Shown here one piece after another: positions 32,623 to 41,905 of a stretch of 64,000 nt of DNA. The first letter of the stretch is position 1. Each line of letters begins with the position of its first letter. The notes under the pieces are model-generated. The model was not told the DNA's origin. It made no database searches and saw nothing but the letters and a program-made list of their open reading frames with translations. Where the stretch lies: NCBI GenBank assembly GCA_937951625.1, contig CALFBP010000011.1, forward strand, positions 62,001-126,000, in the 5' to 3' direction. The DNA is from an uncultured Thermoguttaceae bacterium. GTDB taxonomy: Bacteria > Planctomycetota > Planctomycetia > Pirellulales > Thermoguttaceae. A program made the translations under genes and the position numbers.

Positions 32623-33594
32623 TCAGTCGCCGGGATAATTTTCCAGATCCACGCGGTAACGGGAAACAAGGGCCTCGATCTCTGCCCGGGCCCAGACCAG
32701 CAAGCCGCCGCCCACCACAACCAGTAAACCACCGAGCCATTGCAGGCCGCTTAACCGTTCGCCCAGGATCAACGCGGCCGCAAGGTACGTGACGAATGGG
32801 GTCACCAACGCCATGCCACTGGCCACCACAGGGCCAAGTTCGTGGATGCCGCGGTAATACAACACGTGGCCGAAGGCAATGCCGATCAAGGCGGAAAGCA
32901 TCAAGTTGCCCCACATCGCGGCATCGAGTTCGGCAAGCGACTCCACGCGACCAAACAGGAACATCAACAACACCAAGGCGGCTGACGTGTAGATGCTAAT
33001 CACCCCAAAACTCTGCCTGGCCGAATATCGGGCCATGTAGTGGCGGACCGTCACGGCATAGCCACCCCAGGCCACGGCAGTAATTAAGAGGATGACCATC
33101 CCTTGAACGGAAGCGATGCTGCTGCGGAGTTCATCGACGAACATCGCCGCCACTCCCAACAAGCTGAAGACGCTCCCCACCCAAAACGACGGTCGACGCA
33201 TCAACAGCCGTTCCTCGGCGATAATCACGAACCCGAACACGATCGTAAATAGGAACGAAAGACGCAACACGAAGCCCATGGTCGAGGCGGGCACGAAATA
33301 CGGACCGATCCCGAATGCCGCCTGACCCACCACGTTGACGCACGACGGAACCACGGCGTCCTTCCAGATGTTCCCAGCCGGGGCATTGTCCTCCACGGCA
33401 CTGGGACGTTGGTCCAGCGTCAGCAGAAAAGGCAGCCAGAACAACGCACCCACGGAATAGCGCACCCCGTTGACGGTCCACGGGTCGAGGAATTGGGCGA
33501 AATGCTTCAAAAAGATGGGAATGATGCCGAAACCGAAGGTCGCGGCGATCATGCAAAGGACTGCCTCCCACTTGCCACGTGCTAAAACTTGCAT
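32623..33594 (-). CDS. EamA/DMT-family transporter
   Basis: About 323 residues from MQVLARGKWEAVLCMIAA. Ten hydrophobic segments in two EamA repeats, each ending in a familiar helix (e.g. ALIGIAFGHVLYYRGIHELGP, then LAAALILGERLSGLQWLGGLLVVVG). It is a metabolite/drug exporter of the inner membrane with unknown substrate. Convergent with VanZ. Upstream 560 bases hold only dispersed repeats. Confidence 0.85.
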   Translation of the reverse strand: MQVLARGKWEAVLCMIAATFGFGIIPIFLKHFAQFLDPWTVNGVRYSVGALFWLPFLLTLDQRPSAVEDNAPAGNIWKDAVVPSCVNVVGQAAFGIGPYFVPASTMGFVLRLSFLFTIVFGFVIIAEERLLMRRPSFWVGSVFSLLGVAAMFVDELRSSIASVQGMVILLITAVAWGGYAVTVRHYMARYSARQSFGVISIYTSAALVLLMFLFGRVESLAELDAAMWGNLMLSALIGIAFGHVLYYRGIHELGPVVASGMALVTPFVTYLAAALILGERLSGLQWLGGLLVVVGGGLLVWARAEIEALVSRYRVDLENYPGD

Positions 33595-33785
33595 ACTGGG
33601 GTCCGAATCTGGACGGTTCCGTCTCTTCAAGGATCGCACCACTCGGTCCCATAAACCGCTTTTCCGCCCTGCGGGGCGATACCTTTCTCCGTGCTCCCGA
33701 ACTCGGCCCGAAAAGCTGCTGACTTGCTGACTCAGGATCGTTTTCGACGGAGAGGCACCGAACTTTGCACTATGGCCCCCTCTTG

Positions 33786-33871
33786 GGCCGCACGCAAGGG
33801 ACAATCGAGACTCGGTGGTACAGAACCGACGATCTTGATCGCTAGCAGCCGCTTTTGCAAGCCCGGGGCGA
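33786..33871. repeat. Dispersed repeat B, copy 1
   Basis: 86 bases that match 45695-45780 with about four mismatches (by eye), from GGCCGCACGCAAGGGACAAT through GCTTTTGCAAGCCCGGGGCGA. Noncoding in both places. Confidence 0.85.
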
Positions 33872-33876
33872 CTGAG

Positions 33877-33958
33877 TCATCCCCAGTTTTCGGCCGCAGC
33901 CCAGAAAAAGAGGCGGTGCCTCGTAATGCGTTTTCTGCCAAGACGTTGAAGACTTTGT
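33877..33958. repeat. Dispersed repeat E, copy 2
   Basis: TCATCCCCAG, TTTTCGGCCGC, CCAGAAAAA, GCGTTTTCTG in the same order as 1964-2046. It directly follows repeat B. Confidence 0.6.
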
Positions 33959-33982
33959 TAAGCAACCCAACTGGAACCGCAC

Positions 33983-34017
33983 GGGTGCCACTGCTGGCTT
34001 GTCCAGCAGTGCCACCC
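33983..34017. repeat. Small palindromic repeat D, copy 3
   Basis: GGTGCCACTGCTGG, CTTGT, CCAGCAGTGCCACC: almost perfect arms. Repeat B, E and D lie head to tail here, between the EamA and S15 genes. Confidence 0.85.
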
Positions 34018-34153
34018 GACCGAGTCATGAACTGGTGTCCTTCAGGTCTAACGTCTTGGGGCTTCGGTCTTCGAGTTGACACCCAACGCCGAAGACCCGA
34101 GGTCCAAGACCTAAGGTCATTCTACGTTGGGGCTCTTGCGGCGCTTAGCTCCT

Positions 34154-35866
34154 TCATGGAATCACTGGAAGGATCAGCCGGGAAGGATGGTCCGGACCGT
34201 GGTAGACGGTTTGCTGGGCCTTGTGCATTTCGGCGCTTGTGCCCAGCGGCAGGCCGGTGTTCTGGTTGCGGGCGTAGCGGGGGAAGTTGCTGCTGGAGAC
34301 CTCGAGCCGGATGCGGTGGCCGGCCTTGAACACCATACTCGTTTCCCAGAGGCTGATCGAGAGCTCGTAAATCTTGCCCGGCTCGATCGGCGTGGGATGC
34401 TCCAGCGAATCCCGGAAGGTGACGCCGCGGATGCCTTCGCAAATGTGGATCGCGCGGCCGTCCGGATGCACGTCGGTGAGCGTGGCGGTGAAATCCGTGT
34501 CTACGGCGGAGGAGGAAACGAAAAGCTTCAACTCAACCGGCCCGGTAACCTCAATGTCCTTTTCGAGCGGCTCCGTGGTGTAGACCAGCACGTCGTCGCG
34601 CTCCTGGCGCACGCGGCGGTCCCGCGGGCCCCAGATGTCGGCGTGTGTCGAAATCTGCCCGCCCAGCGTGTAGACAGGATTCTCCGGATCGTAGACAAAG
34701 CGGTCCGTTTTGGCCCACCCTACGTCCGGTGAATCCGGCACCAAACGCCCGTCCCCGCGGAGCGAATTGGCGTGGCCGCCGCTGGTCAGGAAGAACGGCG
34801 TGAACCGCGTGCGGGCGAGCGGCCACTCGTGTTCGTCGCGCCATTTGTCGGCGCCCATCACGTAGATCCGGATCGGCGCATCGCGATCAACGCCGTTCTT
34901 CATTTCCTTGAGCCAGTAGTCGTACCACCGCAGCATAACATCGAGAAAGCCCGGCAGGGCGAATGAGCCGCCGTGCGTCCAAGGACCGACGATGATCTTT
35001 GTTCCCGTTCTCGCCGCTTCGGAGCCGCCATTGGTGCGGAAGCCCAGAAAATTGCGCCAGGTTTCGTGGCATAGATTATCGTACCAGCCGGTCAGGAACA
35101 GGGCCGGGGCCTGGATTTTTGCGTATTTCTCCTTGATGCCATACGATTTCCAGTAGTCGTCATACCGGGCGTGGCGGAACCAGTCCTTGACGTGCTCGAC
35201 CTGCGGGAAATCGTCCACCGCGGCCAACAGCGGCAGCCGGCGATAGTGCGGATGGTCGATGGGGAATATTTGCTGGATCTGCGAGCCCTGCTTGGTGTGC
35301 AACCCGAACTCGAAGACCACGTTGAGTTGCATCACTCCGTCGTTATAGATATGACCGAAATTCGTCTGCTGGCATTCCTGCGGCACCATGCACTTCAAAA
35401 ACGGACTGGCAAGCGGGGCGGCCATCAATTGCGTGAAGCCGTTGTACGAAGTGCCGAACGTGCCAATCTTGCCATTGGACCACGGCTGGCGTCCAAGCCA
35501 CTCCTGGGCATCGAAGCCATCCTGCGGGTCGTTGACATATGGCACCCAGGTCCCCTCGGAATCATATCGCCCGCGGCAGTCGATCAGCGCCACGACGTAT
35601 CCGCGCGGGGCGAAGAACTGCCCGCGGTCCGCCCCTTCGCGGAAGTAACGATGGCACATGAGCACCGGGAACTTCCCCGGCGCATCGGGCCGGAAGATCT
35701 CCGCCGCCAACTTCACGCCGTCCCGCATCGGCACGGGGACCTTGGTTTCATGCTTCACGCGGTAGAGTGGTTCGGACCGCGGCGGCTCAGCCATTGCCGC
35801 GTAGTCCGCCGCGATCAGGATTGCGCCAAAGAACGCCGCGACAAGCGACCGGCTTCTTAATTCCAT
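34154..35866 (-). CDS. Secreted CocE/NonD-family (S15-like) hydrolase
   Basis: About 570 residues from MELRSRSLVAAFFGAILIAA, which gives a signal peptide. The alpha/beta-hydrolase core shows VPMRDGVKLAAEIFRP, DCRGRYDSEG and the nucleophile elbow GTSYNG (Ser about residue 140), FLTGWYDN (catalytic Asp region) and GPWTHGG (catalytic His). The C-terminal X-Pro dipeptidyl-peptidase jelly roll (VFKAGHRIRLEVSSSNFPRY) is complete. Likely an acylase or peptidase for extracellular substrates. The fusion protein gene lies 113 bases upstream in the same direction. Confidence 0.88.
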   Translation of the reverse strand: MELRSRSLVAAFFGAILIAADYAAMAEPPRSEPLYRVKHETKVPVPMRDGVKLAAEIFRPDAPGKFPVLMCHRYFREGADRGQFFAPRGYVVALIDCRGRYDSEGTWVPYVNDPQDGFDAQEWLGRQPWSNGKIGTFGTSYNGFTQLMAAPLASPFLKCMVPQECQQTNFGHIYNDGVMQLNVVFEFGLHTKQGSQIQQIFPIDHPHYRRLPLLAAVDDFPQVEHVKDWFRHARYDDYWKSYGIKEKYAKIQAPALFLTGWYDNLCHETWRNFLGFRTNGGSEAARTGTKIIVGPWTHGGSFALPGFLDVMLRWYDYWLKEMKNGVDRDAPIRIYVMGADKWRDEHEWPLARTRFTPFFLTSGGHANSLRGDGRLVPDSPDVGWAKTDRFVYDPENPVYTLGGQISTHADIWGPRDRRVRQERDDVLVYTTEPLEKDIEVTGPVELKLFVSSSAVDTDFTATLTDVHPDGRAIHICEGIRGVTFRDSLEHPTPIEPGKIYELSISLWETSMVFKAGHRIRLEVSSSNFPRYARNQNTGLPLGTSAEMHKAQQTVYHGPDHPSRLILPVIP

Positions 35867-35979
35867 CACATCCTCCCCATGTCGCAGTGCCAAGACTTCC
35901 CGTGGACTCGGTGCAAGAAAACCTATCAACGAACGGACTTCATCTTCCGCGTTGAGCCATGATAATCCCTGCGGATTCC

Positions 35980-38400
35980 TTATCTTGTCGCCACTGGTCC
36001 GGTGATCAGCTCCTTGGGGAACGCGAACTTCCCCTGCGTGCCGACTTCCGTGCCGAAAGGGAAGTTCTTGGTGTTGATCTTTGCAATGGCGACCATCGTC
36101 TCCGGGTCGCCGGCGACCACATGGATGTCCAATCCGGCGTGGCCGCGGAGCCATTCGGGGCCGATCAGGCGTTTACCGTTCCATACGCCGCCAGTGGCGA
36201 TGAGCAGGCCGAAGCGGGCGAGGTCTTCGGCGCTGATTCGCATCCAGCCCGGGCCGCCGCGGATGACGCAGCCGTCGATCTCATAGGGTGGGTCGACGTA
36301 TTCGCCGTAGCCCGGGAAATCGGGGTAGAAATCACGGGTGTCGTGGACTTCCTTGCCGGGCAGCCACTCCCAGCGGTCGGCCGGGATGCCGAGGTGGCGG
36401 AAGAGTCGCTCGTCGAGCACTTCTTTGAGGTCCCTTTTCCATAAGACGGTGAGGGCCTGGCTCAGCCGCCAGTAGCCGGCGCTGGAATAGCGAGTTGTGC
36501 CGCCGGGCGGGGTGTGGGCGAAGTTGTCGAATGATGGGTCGCCGGTCCAGGTCACGCCCGGCGGAATCACGGCGTGGAACCCCGTGCGGTTTCGCCAGTG
36601 GAACCCGCTTTCGAGCACGAATCCGCCTTGATGGTCGAGGAGTTGCCGCCAAGTGAGCTGACGGTGGAGTCCTTCATCAAGATACTTGTGCGGATGGGAA
36701 AGCTGGCCGCGGCCGGTCCAGGTCTTCCAGACCGGCTCGTCGGGCTTGAGCACGCCCGCCTCCACGCTCAGGCCGAACAGGGCCCGCATGATGCACTTGC
36801 CCAGCGAGGCCGACTGGCAGCGGTAGCTCGGATTGCCCCAACGGCGCACGAGGTATCCGCCCCGGGTGAGCACCGCGCCCCATTGACCGTCGGCGACCTT
36901 CACGCCGCCAAAGCCGCCGCCGTGGATATTCGCTTTGGCGATGAGTTCGTCGAGCTTCTTGGCGTCGAAGCCGGCTTGCTCGGGCGTGGTTTCGAGCCAA
37001 CGCTCGCCGGGGAATACGACCGTAGGGCAAGCAAGGCTGCTTGCCCTACGTACTTCTCCCACGAGTTTCCGCACTTCGCCCATGACCACCTCGTCAACTT
37101 GTGGGGCGAACAGGCCGACGTCGAGCGTCAGGCACATCGACTCGTGGCCGCCTTCCTTGAGGATCTGCGCCGTGGGCAGATAGCCGAACGACTCGTTGCA
37201 GTACGCGGCGACCCATAGGCCTTGCGGCCCAAGGGCCTTGGCGATCCGTGTCGCGTAGTCCGCGACGGCTTCGCCGGACAGGCCCACCAGCGTCAGGTCC
37301 GAGCCGAACTGCCACACGGCCAGCGGGGCACGGTAGGACTTGGGCAGCGGCTTGCCCTGGGCGAGTATTTCGAGCATCCCTTTGGCGTTCCGGGCGTGCC
37401 ACACCGACGGCCCGGCGGCCATGGCCTGCAATTGTTCGGGCGAGTAATCATGGGCCAGCGGCAGGTCGATCCACGCCAACTCTGCACGGAGCGGCCCGCG
37501 CACGGGCTGCATCGGGCCGGTCGCCACGCGGGCGACCTCGGTGGCCAGTCGTTCGCCCTGCTCCCGGGCCATCTCCGCGGTTCCCCGGGGATGCGAGTTG
37601 GCGTCCGCCCCGCAACCGATGACAAACATCGCCAAAGCGTCGGGAAAACATTTCTCCAGCGCAGCTTGGGCAAAGCTGGCGTAGTCGCCCGAGATCTTGG
37701 TGTTGTTTCCGTCGAGCGTCACCGGGTGGCACGCGCAGCCGAACACCAGCCCGCGGAGCCGGCCATCCGGCCCCTCAATGCGGAGCACCGGCACGTTGCG
37801 ATCCACCGGACCTTGCGGGTTGGGAGCCATGACGATGCCGTTGGGGGTCGCCAGGCGGCGGTTCATGACGAAATCGGCCTGACCTACCCCGAAACTCAGC
37901 CTCGCCGGCTGCAAGTCGCGGAGGGCTGCGGCCACCAGGTCCGCAAGCTGCTCCTCCAACTTCGCGGTGTACGTCGCCACGCGCGGGCGTATGTCGGGCG
38001 GCACGCCGAAGGCATCCAGGTCGCGGTTCATCCCCACCACGGGCCCCGAGTGCGTGTGCGAGGCGTTCAACAGGATCTGGCGTCGCTGGAGCCCCGTCTT
38101 CTCCATGATCCGCCTGGCCACGGCTTCGCCCACATCGCGGCGGAAAAACAGGATGTCCGCGGTGACGAGTACGGCCCGATCCCCACCGGGCCACTGGACT
38201 GCCATCGCCTTGGCGTGCAACTCGTCGAGCACGCCATCGGAGATTCGCGGTCCGTACCCGCTCATGGGCATCGGCTCGTCGGGAGTGATCCCGACCCGGG
38301 CCAGCCCGACCCGCCAAGGGAACTCCTCGCCCAGAGCCGGACCGAGCCAAAAGCAGACGACAGGCAATGCCATCAACAGAAGTAAAGATACGCGCCTCAT
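35980..38400 (-). CDS. Fusion: ceramidase-like domain plus beta-lactamase-type serine hydrolase
   Basis: About 806 residues with a signal peptide (MRRVSLLLLMALPVVCFWLG). Residues about 25-450 resemble neutral/alkaline ceramidase (VGLARVGITPDEPMPMSGYG, LLNASHTHSGP, GCACHPVTLDG, GDYASF), including the metal-binding HTHSGP. Residues about 465-806 form a class C beta-lactamase-like hydrolase with SxxK in SASLGKC, YSSAGYW and an HGP-type late motif replaced by NFPFGTEVG. Between them GEVRRASSLACPTVVFPGE is encoded by a perfect palindromic repeat. The repeat may have removed a stop and joined two genes. Which lipid or ester is cut is unknown. Confidence 0.82.
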   Translation of the reverse strand: MRRVSLLLLMALPVVCFWLGPALGEEFPWRVGLARVGITPDEPMPMSGYGPRISDGVLDELHAKAMAVQWPGGDRAVLVTADILFFRRDVGEAVARRIMEKTGLQRRQILLNASHTHSGPVVGMNRDLDAFGVPPDIRPRVATYTAKLEEQLADLVAAALRDLQPARLSFGVGQADFVMNRRLATPNGIVMAPNPQGPVDRNVPVLRIEGPDGRLRGLVFGCACHPVTLDGNNTKISGDYASFAQAALEKCFPDALAMFVIGCGADANSHPRGTAEMAREQGERLATEVARVATGPMQPVRGPLRAELAWIDLPLAHDYSPEQLQAMAAGPSVWHARNAKGMLEILAQGKPLPKSYRAPLAVWQFGSDLTLVGLSGEAVADYATRIAKALGPQGLWVAAYCNESFGYLPTAQILKEGGHESMCLTLDVGLFAPQVDEVVMGEVRKLVGEVRRASSLACPTVVFPGERWLETTPEQAGFDAKKLDELIAKANIHGGGFGGVKVADGQWGAVLTRGGYLVRRWGNPSYRCQSASLGKCIMRALFGLSVEAGVLKPDEPVWKTWTGRGQLSHPHKYLDEGLHRQLTWRQLLDHQGGFVLESGFHWRNRTGFHAVIPPGVTWTGDPSFDNFAHTPPGGTTRYSSAGYWRLSQALTVLWKRDLKEVLDERLFRHLGIPADRWEWLPGKEVHDTRDFYPDFPGYGEYVDPPYEIDGCVIRGGPGWMRISAEDLARFGLLIATGGVWNGKRLIGPEWLRGHAGLDIHVVAGDPETMVAIAKINTKNFPFGTEVGTQGKFAFPKELITGPVATR
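37021..37050. repeat. Perfect hairpin repeat at the domain junction of a fusion gene
   Basis: CGTAGGGCAAGCA, AGGC, TGCTTGCCCTACG: 13-bp perfect arms. On the minus strand it is read as VRRASSLACPTVV around residue 450, precisely between the ceramidase-like and the beta-lactamase-like domains. Confidence 0.85.
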
Positions 38401-38660
38401 GCCTCGCCAAGTGATAACGTGAATAGGAAATTTGATTCCACCCACGGCCCCGAGTCTACAATGGTGGAGTGCTGTGTCAAGTGGGCTGGAGGGGGAGTGC
38501 GGCCATGGCCGCCCTCCCGCCCTCGCCCCCTTCCGGGTACTTCGGGAAGCTTCGTAGCCGAGATTCCCGGCCCAGCGGCGTGCCAACCAGGGGTGGAGCA
38601 GGCGGAGAAGCTGCACCGTCCCCGGGGGCGACCCTCGATCGGGGAACAAAAACGGGGGAA

Positions 38661-38739
38661 AACGGGACAGGTCCAATCCTTTTCGGCACCATTATTGCTC
38701 CGGGCGCTTCGGTGCGAAAGGTGTGGGGGGAGCGGCGCG
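38661..38739. repeat. Dispersed repeat C, copy 2
   Basis: AACGGGACAGGTCCAATCC, CCATTATTG, CGCTTCG and GTGTGGGGGGAGC, matching 26863-26941 in order. It lies upstream of the fusion gene. Confidence 0.65.
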
Positions 38740-38844
38740 GCGGCGTGCATGCGAGAATATGCGAGACCGGGACGAAGCGGCGTGATGAATGTCCCAGAGT
38801 GCGCAGCACGAAGCGCCTCAGTTTGCTGAGCAAACGAGCTGGCG

Positions 38845-38990
38845 TCAGCCGTCGGCGGCCTTCAGTTTTGCGAGGTGTGCGAGCAACTCCTCTTCACCCG
38901 GCCCCCAACCGATCCCCGTCACGTTCCTGAAGTGGTCGAAAAATCGGGAAATTTGGATTCTTTTGGGGAGTGGGGTGCGTCAAACGCGGG
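38845..38990 (-). other. Possible C-terminal gene remnant
   Basis: About 45 minus-strand codons ending FFDHFRNVTGIGWGPGEEEL, LAHLAKLKAADG, stop. The ending looks like a real soluble protein tail, but a stop lies just upstream and no start is present. It lies between repeat C and the transposase debris. Unidentified. Confidence 0.3.
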
Positions 38991-39085
38991 AAATTTTGAG
39001 GTGGCTGCGGGGAAACCGTTTTTCCGCTCCCACGGAACCCACCCCCTCCCAACGACTTCCGCACAACGCAACCGGCTCCCACACA

Positions 39086-39462
<377 letters not shown>

Positions 39463-39754
39463 TTTTTAGTAGCTGGACGTGCTCCTGCATCAGCTCGGCG
39501 AGCACCTCGTTCTTCTGGGCGAGCTTCGCTTCGAGCCTCTCGATTTTCTGGTAGCGGCGATCCGCCTGGCAGCCGCGTGGCTTCTGGAACGCGGCCGCCC
39601 CGTTCTCGAAGAGCTCCTTCTGCCAGCCGTAGAAGACGTTGGGATTGAGGCCCAACTCGTCGCCCAGATCGGAGACTGGCACCTTGTCTACCAGATGCCT
39701 CTTGAGAACGACCACCTTCTCCTCGGGAGTGTAGTTCTTTCGCTCTCGACTCAT

Positions 39755-40300
39755 GGAAAATCCTCCTCTGGGCCTCTATGCTAACCCACAGGCCGGAACT
39801 TTCCAGTTTCAACTGAGGCAACACGGGCTTCGGAAACACGCAGCTCGGGCATTGCTGCGAGGCGGCGGTCGGCAGAACGTTTCCACCGGGTTGTGTTGCT
39901 GTTGACGTACTGACTGTTGGTGTGCATGGGGCTTTGCGCGGGTTCGCATTACCATCCGGGGCACTGGTGCAGTGCCAAACGCACAAGCCAGTCAAGCGTA
40001 TTGACCATCGGCCGAGCGATGCTGGGGATATCGAAACTCACGCCTGCGCAAGCCTTTACGCCAGTCCGCGCCACCCTCTCCAGCGGGCAGGAAACGTGGG
40101 GACACATCTCGAGGTGGGGATCGACGGAGGCCATTTGTGTGGGTATTTTCTCGCTACAACACTAAAAAGCTTACGCATTGTCAAACGAGGGGCCATCATG
40201 CCGTAGTAATAGGAAACGGAAGTACTCTGGCTGCTTCCGCTGGTGAAACGGTTCGGCCAATCAAGTTTCATTTCAAAAAAGCAAATTGAGGCTTGCCGAG
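39755..40300. other. Intergenic region upstream of the ExbB/GTPase operon
   Basis: About 545 bases. It should hold the operon promoter, but I see no clear -35/-10 pair. A 61-codon minus-strand frame at 39949-40134 (ending in DIPSIARPMVNTLDWLV) may be a further fragment of mobile DNA, without identification. Confidence 0.4.
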
Positions 40301-40708
40301 ATGTTCTTTGCTTATGTCAGATTTATTTCGAGAAGTGGCTTCGATTGGGCTATCTTAGCTTATGGCTTTGTGCTGTTATATTTTCACGCTGATGCATTGT
40401 GCCGCCGTCTGATTGGCAAGGACGTCAATTACTTTCAGAATTTGGATCGGCACCGAACCGTTCTATTGTCTATGACCGAGCTCTTGCCCTTATTGGGCCT
40501 TCTTGGAACGGCTCTCAGTCTGTTGGCAACCTTCGACAATTTTCGCGTTGCAGCGGTAAACGAGGCTCCTGATCTCGCTCAGATGGTCCAAAGTTTTGCG
40601 CCAGCCTTAAGTACCACCATTTCCGGGCTGATAATGACTGTCCCGAATCTTTTTTTGAACGCATGGCTTTGGTTGGTGTGTCCCGATAAGGAAGAAGGAC
40701 TTGATTAG
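40301..40708 (+). CDS. ExbB/TolQ/MotA-like proton-channel subunit, short form
   Basis: About 135 residues from MFFAYVRFISRSGFDWAILA, with GAGG nine bases upstream. Three hydrophobic helices: residues about 13-30, then TM in LLPLLGLLGTALSLLATF, and in FAPALSTTISGLIMTVPNLF. The last two match the TolQ/ExbB pore helices (PL.GLLGT... and the Thr-rich ALVATA.GL helix). The usual large cytoplasmic insert is nearly absent, so this is a minimal channel. It starts a seven-gene operon and probably works with the ExbD-like protein encoded two bases downstream to use the proton motive force. Confidence 0.82.
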   Translation: MFFAYVRFISRSGFDWAILAYGFVLLYFHADALCRRLIGKDVNYFQNLDRHRTVLLSMTELLPLLGLLGTALSLLATFDNFRVAAVNEAPDLAQMVQSFAPALSTTISGLIMTVPNLFLNAWLWLVCPDKEEGLD

Positions 40709-40710
40709 TC

Positions 40711-41157
40711 GTGAGAGCAAGCAGCGTTATTGTCCGATTTCTGTCCCTCTTGGACGTTGCTTTACTCCTTCTTGGTATCCTTATGGTCGTGCTTGCACAT
40801 TCCCAGTTAAGGAGTGATGAAGCGAAGCAGGGTAGTGCTTCGCTGGATCGAGCAGATTTAGCTGTGCCAGTCGATTTTATCTTTGTCTACGCTGGTTGGA
40901 GGGGAGAGCAAAACGGGAAGTGCTATCTACTGGGACGCAATGGAAAACCGGGAAAGGAACTGCGGACCGATAGCGCAGCGGACATTCGGAATATATCAAC
41001 AGGCCCGCACGGAAAGGAGCGCCGCAAAAAGGTCGTTATCCTCGTGTTCCCGGATGACGGCTGGTTCTCTGCATGGGATGAAAAAAAAATTAGTGCCATA
41101 AAAGAAGCGTGGGGCCTCGATTTGTTCCCTCTTTATAAGGTCCCATTACCTCGGTAG
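40711..41157 (+). CDS. ExbD/TolR-like protein
   Basis: 148 residues, GTG start, with GGAAGAAGG properly spaced upstream. An N-terminal helix carries an acidic residue (RFLSLLDVALLLLGILMVVL, Asp15), as in ExbD Asp25, which passes protons. The soluble part (KVVILVFPDDGWFSAWDEKK) resembles the small ExbD/TolR periplasmic domain in length and strand-helix order. It follows the channel gene by two bases, which supports an ExbBD-type pair. Confidence 0.75.
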   Translation: MRASSVIVRFLSLLDVALLLLGILMVVLAHSQLRSDEAKQGSASLDRADLAVPVDFIFVYAGWRGEQNGKCYLLGRNGKPGKELRTDSAADIRNISTGPHGKERRKKVVILVFPDDGWFSAWDEKKISAIKEAWGLDLFPLYKVPLPR

Positions 41158-41176
41158 GTAGGAAAGATCCCCTCCG

Positions 41177-41890
41177 ATGCTAGGCAAACTGATATTGTCG
41201 ACCAGCCTCGCCCTGTTGGCATGGAATTCGCTAAGTCCACCTTTCGATTGGCGGTCTGCCATTGTCTGCGGTTTAGCCGCTGGGGTGGTTTCGGGCGTAA
41301 TAATTTTTAGCTTCGTTGGTGTGAGTCTAGGGTCCATCGGTGCTGCCGCAATGATCGGCGTTTCTGCGGGCGTTGCTGCGGGCTTGTTTTTCGCAAAGCA
41401 AGGCGACGGGGCAAAAAAAGCAGCAACCTCTGACACCACAATGCGGGAACCCACACCAGATACGAAACCGGTTACGGCTGCACGAATCGCGCCTCAGCTC
41501 GATATTTATTTCGAGCCCTCGGCTTCGCCGAATCGTGCGGCTGAATTCCGATGCACATTGGTAGTTTATGAAGCCAGGGCCGAGAGCTCGGAGCCTTGGA
41601 ATTATAGTATCAAAAAGACAAGAATCGCCGAGAACAGTGGTGCGAGATTCTACCAAAAATTGAGACAGGCCCTTCAGGAATGGTTAAAACGCGAGGCCGT
41701 GGGAGACGCCGAGAAACAGCCTCGGCGCGTGGTGGTGTACATGACTCCTTTTCCTGGCGACGGTGTTTACGAACGTATTCGAGAGTTGGCTGAGAACAAT
41801 GAAATCCGCAAGTGCCTTGTGGTGAGGGACAGGGGCACGTGGACGCCGTTAGAATCCGTACGAGAAAGCGGCATACCCAGTGATGAGTAG
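41177..41890 (+). CDS. Membrane protein with ExbD-like C-terminal domain (paralogue 1)
   Basis: 237 residues. Three hydrophobic stretches in the first 75 residues (LGKLILSTSLALLAW, IVCGLAAGVVSGVIIFSFV, IGAAAMIGVSAGVAAGLFFA), then a linker and a soluble domain. The end (RRVVVYMTPFPGDGVYERIR) shares VVV, P-aromatic-PG-acid and the following helix with the next gene (CTVVVKRRPYPGESVLRRID). No known family recognised by me. It is probably part of the same membrane complex. Confidence 0.7.
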   Translation: MLGKLILSTSLALLAWNSLSPPFDWRSAIVCGLAAGVVSGVIIFSFVGVSLGSIGAAAMIGVSAGVAAGLFFAKQGDGAKKAATSDTTMREPTPDTKPVTAARIAPQLDIYFEPSASPNRAAEFRCTLVVYEARAESSEPWNYSIKKTRIAENSGARFYQKLRQALQEWLKREAVGDAEKQPRRVVVYMTPFPGDGVYERIRELAENNEIRKCLVVRDRGTWTPLESVRESGIPSDE

Positions 41891-41905
41891 TGAAAGAAAG
41901 CTGTG

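Noticed and set aside
39949..40134. 61-codon minus-strand frame upstream of the ExbB-like gene
   Set aside because: Some protein-like character, but too short and unidentified to call a gene.
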